A stretch of 8,906 bases of DNA from Deltaproteobacteria bacterium (GTDB lineage Bacteria > Desulfobacterota > DSM-4660 > Desulfatiglandales > Desulfatiglandaceae): the NCBI GenBank assembly GCA_018644785.1, contig JABGPV010000218.1, forward strand, positions 1 through 8,906, read 5' to 3'. Below the pieces are notes generated by a model. It was not told where the DNA came from. It saw only the letters and a program-made list of their open reading frames with translations, and ran no database searches. Both the position numbers and the translations under genes were made by a program. Shown here in pieces: positions 6,300 through 8,906 of this stretch; the stretch's first letter is position 1, and each line of letters opens with the position of its first letter.

Positions 6300-6995
6300 C
6301 TACAAGTTTTTCGCTCCCTGGGTTTCGGGTAGGTTTACCGGCTTGGGATCGTCTTTGGGCAGGGGAATCACCTTTGCCTGGGCTTTTTTGGTGAGGCGAT
6401 CCGCCTCTTTTTTGGCGGCTTCTTCTTTGGCTTTCCGCCCCAGCTTTTTTTCAAGATTTTGGACTTTACGGGTTAGTGTATCGATCTTTCCGGTGAGTTG
6501 AGAGACCTTCTCCTTGCTGGCCAGGTTCATGAGGTCAAGGGCTTCATTGACCCTCTGATCGATCTTCTCCGCGATCCATTTCTTCATATCTTCGGCCCGA
6601 TTCAACATGTCTTTTTTGAGTCTGCTGCCCTCGGACGGTGTGATTTCCTTTTCTTTAACGAGTCTTTCCACCAGCCTGTCGATCTCCTCATCGGCCATGG
6701 TGAGCGCTCGATCCCACAATGAGATATATTTTTTTCCATAGTCCACCAATGTCCCCGGACCTTTTCGAAGGAGCTGGATCATGACGTTGGATGCGCCATT
6801 ATCCGTCTGCCCCTGTTTGGTCCGTGCAAGGATCTGGGAAACCGTGGCCGCTGTGATATCTTCCCCGGTTTTATTATCCAAAACCGATATCTCTTCGCCA
6901 GCTTTGAGCAGTTTTGCGATTTTATCCAGGGTGATGTATTTCTTACTTTTTGTGTCGTATAATTTACGGTTTGCATATCGTTTGATTTTGTGCAT
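6300..6995 (-). CDS. phaR: PhaR-type polyhydroxyalkanoate synthesis regulator with phasin-like C-terminal half
   Basis: A 231-residue protein. Residues 1-62 are the PHB/PHA accumulation regulator DNA-binding domain: IKRYANRKLYDTKSKKYITL, then a stretch with ISVLDNKTGEDIT and VSQILA. In known systems PhaR represses phasin genes and leaves the DNA to bind nascent granules. The middle (about 83-155) is helical and charged, with EITPSEGSRLKKD, resembling PhaF/PhaI-type granule proteins. Residues 156-184, starting MNLASKEKVSQLTGKIDTL, are a coiled coil shared with the neighbouring phasin-like protein. The tail from 186 is rich in Lys, Ala and Pro, like the nucleoid-binding tails of some granule proteins. 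GGAGG 5 nt before the ATG supports the start. It lies 106 nt downstream of the phasin-like gene on the same strand, so the two may share a transcript. Regulator class is secure; that it represses the phasin promoter here is inferred. Confidence 0.9.
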   Translation of the reverse strand: MHKIKRYANRKLYDTKSKKYITLDKIAKLLKAGEEISVLDNKTGEDITAATVSQILARTKQGQTDNGASNVMIQLLRKGPGTLVDYGKKYISLWDRALTMADEEIDRLVERLVKEKEITPSEGSRLKKDMLNRAEDMKKWIAEKIDQRVNEALDLMNLASKEKVSQLTGKIDTLTRKVQNLEKKLGRKAKEEAAKKEADRLTKKAQAKVIPLPKDDPKPVNLPETQGAKNL

Positions 6996-7025
6996 GACTG
7001 CCTCCGAGGTTGATTGAACGTTCAG

Positions 7026-7088
7026 GGGGTTTCCCCGAGATAAAAGGCCACCGATTTCAGACCAACCTTTTTGAAGGGTCGGCCTGAA
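7026..7088 (-). other. RNA hairpins between the phasin-like gene and phaR
   Basis: On the minus strand 7088-7056 folds into a stem of about 14 bp (including G-U pairs and one bulged C) closed by a CAAA loop. A short GGGG-AAA-CCCC hairpin (7036-7026) follows. Only TTTT within GGCCTTTTATC comes after the first, about 8 nt beyond the stem, so this is not a clean terminator. It could be a partial terminator or a stabilising structure that sets the ratio of phasin to regulator messages. Confidence 0.45.
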
Positions 7089-7101
7089 GATCGGAGGGAT
7101 A

Positions 7102-7710
7102 TCAGGCAGCGCATTGCTTGCTCAGGGTGTTGAGCTTGGTATTCAGGGTGCGTACGGTTTTTGAAAGTTTTTCCATGTCTTTTTTGCTGGGCAGGTTCAG
7201 GCGATCGGGGATCGACTCAAGGCTCCTGGATATCCCTTTTTCCATCGTTTCTTTACCGGGAATCCGGTCGGTGATTTTTTTGCCTCGATCCAGAAGATCG
7301 TCCATTATTTTCCGGGTGTCTTTCTCCATGCCGGCATAAAGATCCCTGCCGCCGTTCATGACGCTTTCCACCGCTTTGGAAAAATCTTCCCTGGCGCCCT
7401 CGGCCAGATCCTTGCTGCCGTCTACCATATTGGTAAACACCTTTTTCGGATCTTTTTTTACATCCTCCACAAACCCCTTGCCATTGTCGAAGATGTCGTC
7501 AAAGGTCTTTTTAGGATCGTTTTTCATATCCACAACAAAGTCCTTGCTGTTTTCAAAGGGTTTTGTGATGTACTTATCGTTGTAGTCTTTAACCGTCTCG
7601 ACCAGGGTTTCCCTTGTTTTGTACAGAGAGCGGACCGCGTGAAAGTTGGACTTAGCCTTTTTTCCTGTTTTTTTGGTTTTTGCTTTGCTAGCTTGTTTTG
7701 TCGTGGTCAT
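7102..7710 (-). CDS. Phasin-like granule-associated protein with 22-residue amphipathic repeats
   Basis: A 202-residue, highly charged protein with no signal peptide. Residues 1-20 are rich in Lys, Thr and Ala. Residues 30-161 can be laid out as six consecutive 22-residue units; units 2-4 (52-117) are clearest, each opening hydrophobic-acidic-Asn/Gly-Gly/Ser-Lys (FENSKDF, FDNGKGF, VDGSKDL, later MNGGRDL) with DPKK or similar at the middle. Twenty-two-residue amphipathic repeats are how apolipoprotein-type and other lipid-surface proteins coat particles. Residues 171-199, starting LNLPSKKDMEKLSKTVRTL, form a coiled coil like the end of PhaF-type phasins and of the adjacent PhaR. The ATG at 7710 is chosen over 7761 because AGGAGG lies 8 nt before it, while 7761 has no such site. 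It is first in a likely two-gene unit with phaR. A coat protein of PHA or lipid inclusions is the best reading; low complexity limits certainty. Confidence 0.75.
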   Translation of the reverse strand: MTTTKQASKAKTKKTGKKAKSNFHAVRSLYKTRETLVETVKDYNDKYITKPFENSKDFVVDMKNDPKKTFDDIFDNGKGFVEDVKKDPKKVFTNMVDGSKDLAEGAREDFSKAVESVMNGGRDLYAGMEKDTRKIMDDLLDRGKKITDRIPGKETMEKGISRSLESIPDRLNLPSKKDMEKLSKTVRTLNTKLNTLSKQCAA

Positions 7711-7781
7711 TTTTGGTTCCTCCTGAAAAATATTTTCTTGGGGTGTTCGTTTTGGGTTCATTTCGTCGTGACGTTGGCTTA

Positions 7782-7834
7782 AATATAACGCGATGCGTCA
7801 TTTTGTCAAGGATTTAAAAATCTTTTTTTAAAAC
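7782..7834 (-). promoter_or_regulatory. Strong sigma-70 promoter of the phasin-like gene with AT-rich upstream element
   Basis: Minus strand: TTGACA (7809-7804), 16-bp spacer, TATATT (7787-7782), about 72 nt before the chosen ATG. Upstream of -35 lies an A/T-rich stretch (about 7834-7811, with the small palindrome GATTTAAAAATC at 7811-7822) that resembles an UP element. Such a strong promoter suits an abundant granule coat protein. The spacer contains GACGCATCGCG, a possible site for a regulator, unproven. Confidence 0.65.
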
Positions 7835-7917
7835 TTTGTGCCGGCGTGATGGACTTATTTTTTTGAAATAGACTTAAATTGTTGAAAACAAATTGTTTAT
7901 TTGATTGGGGGCCCTTT

Positions 7918-8796
7918 ATGTCAAGTGTGATTCTGTTTGTCCTGATCGTTGTTTTTTTGCTCATGTCGGTGTTTACCTATCTGATTTTCTGGTATGAGGC
8001 AGCCAATTCCTCCTATGGTATGACGCTGGATCAGCAGTCGGACGGCAAACCATTTCTGTGGTTGCTTAGAGGTACTTTGTCCAGCATCTGCAGCAATGTG
8101 GTGGTGGTGTGCCTTTTTCCGCTCGGTTTTGTCAAAAACTTGTGGATGCCCGGTCCTACCGGCGTCCCAGTCGGCGTCAAAGTGGATGCCAAACCCGATA
8201 CCAAAATCGATACAACCGTGGTCGTGATCTTCATTCACGGAATTTATCACAATGCCAGTGCATGGGCTTATTATCGATGGCGGCTTAAGCGCAAAGGATA
8301 CGACCGAATCCATGCGTTTTCCTACAGCAGCTGGAACACCACCTTCTGGGATATTTATGGAAAATTTGAAACATGGATGAAACAGGTGGAAAGGGATTGC
8401 CCCGGTGAAGATATGGTGATGGTGGGTCACAGCCTCGGCGGGCTTCTGGCCAAAACCTACGCGGGCAAACGGGATGAATCCTCTTCTGCCGCAATTCGGC
8501 GGGTGATTACCCTGGGATCACCCTTTAAGGGGAGCAAAATGGTGGTGTTGGGCTTTGGGGCATTGGCGGACAGCCTGCGTTATCAGGGACCTCTGGTCAG
8601 GGAATTGGAAAAATATCAGCCTTCTACGCAACTGCCATGCGTGGCCTTCTATTCTCCGGTTGACAATATGGTGCTTCCCACGGAATCCATGATACCGCCT
8701 GCGGGATGGGAACAGGAGCAGACTGCGCCCATTGGCCACGTGGCCTCTTTATATCACGGTCCGACCTTCAAGCGCGTTTTATCTTATATTGAGTGA
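7918..8796 (+). CDS. Membrane-anchored alpha/beta hydrolase with lipase-type catalytic triad
   Basis: A 292-residue protein from the ATG at 7918. A strongly hydrophobic helix at residues 3-26 and a second hydrophobic stretch at about 54-72 suggest attachment to the inner membrane. The alpha/beta hydrolase core starts near residue 99: VVVIFIHGIYHNASAW (oxyanion-hole HG at 107-108), the nucleophile elbow VGHSLGG with S172, TLGSPFKGS, YSPVDNMVLP with the likely acid D249, and GHVASLYH with the likely base H274. The family includes triacylglycerol lipases, acyl-thioesterases and PGAP1-like esterases. The frame is open further upstream to a TTG at 7879, but GGGGG 6 nt before the ATG at 7918 favours the shorter form. 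It is divergent from the phasin-like gene across about 200 bp, which makes a role on stored lipid or polyester possible, though the substrate is unknown. Confidence 0.85.
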   Translation: MSSVILFVLIVVFLLMSVFTYLIFWYEAANSSYGMTLDQQSDGKPFLWLLRGTLSSICSNVVVVCLFPLGFVKNLWMPGPTGVPVGVKVDAKPDTKIDTTVVVIFIHGIYHNASAWAYYRWRLKRKGYDRIHAFSYSSWNTTFWDIYGKFETWMKQVERDCPGEDMVMVGHSLGGLLAKTYAGKRDESSSAAIRRVITLGSPFKGSKMVVLGFGALADSLRYQGPLVRELEKYQPSTQLPCVAFYSPVDNMVLPTESMIPPAGWEQEQTAPIGHVASLYHGPTFKRVLSYIE

Positions 8797-8801
8797 AGTT
8801 C

Positions 8802-8906
8802 TTATGTGTGGGGAAATGGGCTATAATTACCATTGAGGGTACTGTAAACCGGTGCCGGTGTGTTGGTAAATACTTCCGGGATCTTCAATGAAACCCGTGC
8901 CAGGTC
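8802..8906 (-). CDS. Possible C-terminal end of a gene entering from the right edge
   Basis: On the minus strand one frame is open from the window edge to a TAA at 8804-8802, giving 34 residues that include VSLKIPEVFTNTPAPVYSTL. Composition is protein-like and codons favour G or C in the third position in places. It would converge on the hydrolase with only 5 nt between stops. A second minus frame is also open for most of this stretch (to 8831), so chance cannot be excluded. The family is not recognised. Confidence 0.25.
   Translation of the reverse strand, partial: DLARVSLKIPEVFTNTPAPVYSTLNGNYSPFPHT

Noticed and set aside
7711..7761. Seventeen-residue N-terminal extension of the phasin-like protein
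   Set aside because: The ATG at 7710 has a perfect AGGAGG; the upstream ATG has none and the extension has no family similarity.
7811..7829. GATTTAAAAATC followed by T7 as a plus-strand terminator
   Set aside because: No plus-strand gene ends upstream and the stem is all A/T; it fits better as an AT-rich element upstream of the phasin promoter.
7879..7917. Thirteen-residue N-terminal extension of the hydrolase from a TTG
   Set aside because: No ribosome-binding site before the TTG, whereas GGGGG precedes the ATG at 7918, which begins directly with the membrane helix.
1..8906. CRISPR array, tRNA, rRNA or riboswitch
   Set aside because: No regularly spaced repeats, cloverleaf or known aptamer core was seen on reading both strands.

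Overview
The window reads like a chromosomal segment of a sulfate-reducing or related Desulfobacterota (former deltaproteobacterial) genome, probably a Desulfobacterales-type bacterium. This rests on gene style: a polyhydroxyalkanoate (PHA) regulator beside a phasin-like protein, an atypical crotonase, a bacterial sirtuin, and a short inverted-repeat element of the kind scattered in such genomes. No rRNA or tRNA gene is present to confirm it.

Layout. (1) Positions 1-150 (+): the end of a cupin-domain protein cut by the window edge. (2) Positions 229-1957 (-): an accessory block with a ribbon-helix-helix antitoxin overlapping a MazF-type toxin by 7 nt, followed 45 nt later by a RhuM-family gene broken by one missing base. 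A repeat-rich promoter/operator lies just upstream, at about 1994-2021. (3) Positions 2266-3069 (+): a complete Sir2 protein deacylase, convergent with a crotonase-fold acyl-CoA enzyme (3066-3914, -); the stop codons overlap. (4) Positions 3915-4276: a 362-bp intergenic stretch containing a 141-bp MITE-like element with 17-bp terminal inverted repeats and a matching TATTTA on each side, placed in the crotonase leader. (5) Positions 4277-5566 (-): a 12-helix MFS transporter. (6) Positions 5573-6299: a decayed stretch with the N-terminus of a cache-type membrane sensor fused out of frame to an unrecognised coding remnant, then nested inverted repeats. (7) Positions 6300-7710 (-): a PHA-inclusion module, with a phasin-like protein built of 22-residue amphipathic repeats followed by a PhaR-type regulator. 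(8) Positions 7918-8796 (+): a membrane-anchored alpha/beta hydrolase with a lipase-type catalytic triad, divergent from the phasin. A possible partial gene enters from the right edge on the minus strand.

How the genes may work together. The right third looks like a storage-granule unit: a PhaR-like DNA-binding protein with a phasin-like C-terminal half, a candidate granule-coat protein sharing that coiled-coil segment, and a divergent lipase that could act on lipid or polyester (the last link is inference). The left third is a toxin-antitoxin accessory patch. The middle pairs a protein deacylase with acyl-CoA chemistry, but convergent orientation argues against simple co-transcription. The most interesting signals are the 22-residue repeat protein, the coiled-coil module shared by regulator and phasin, and the MITE between a candidate promoter and the crotonase.
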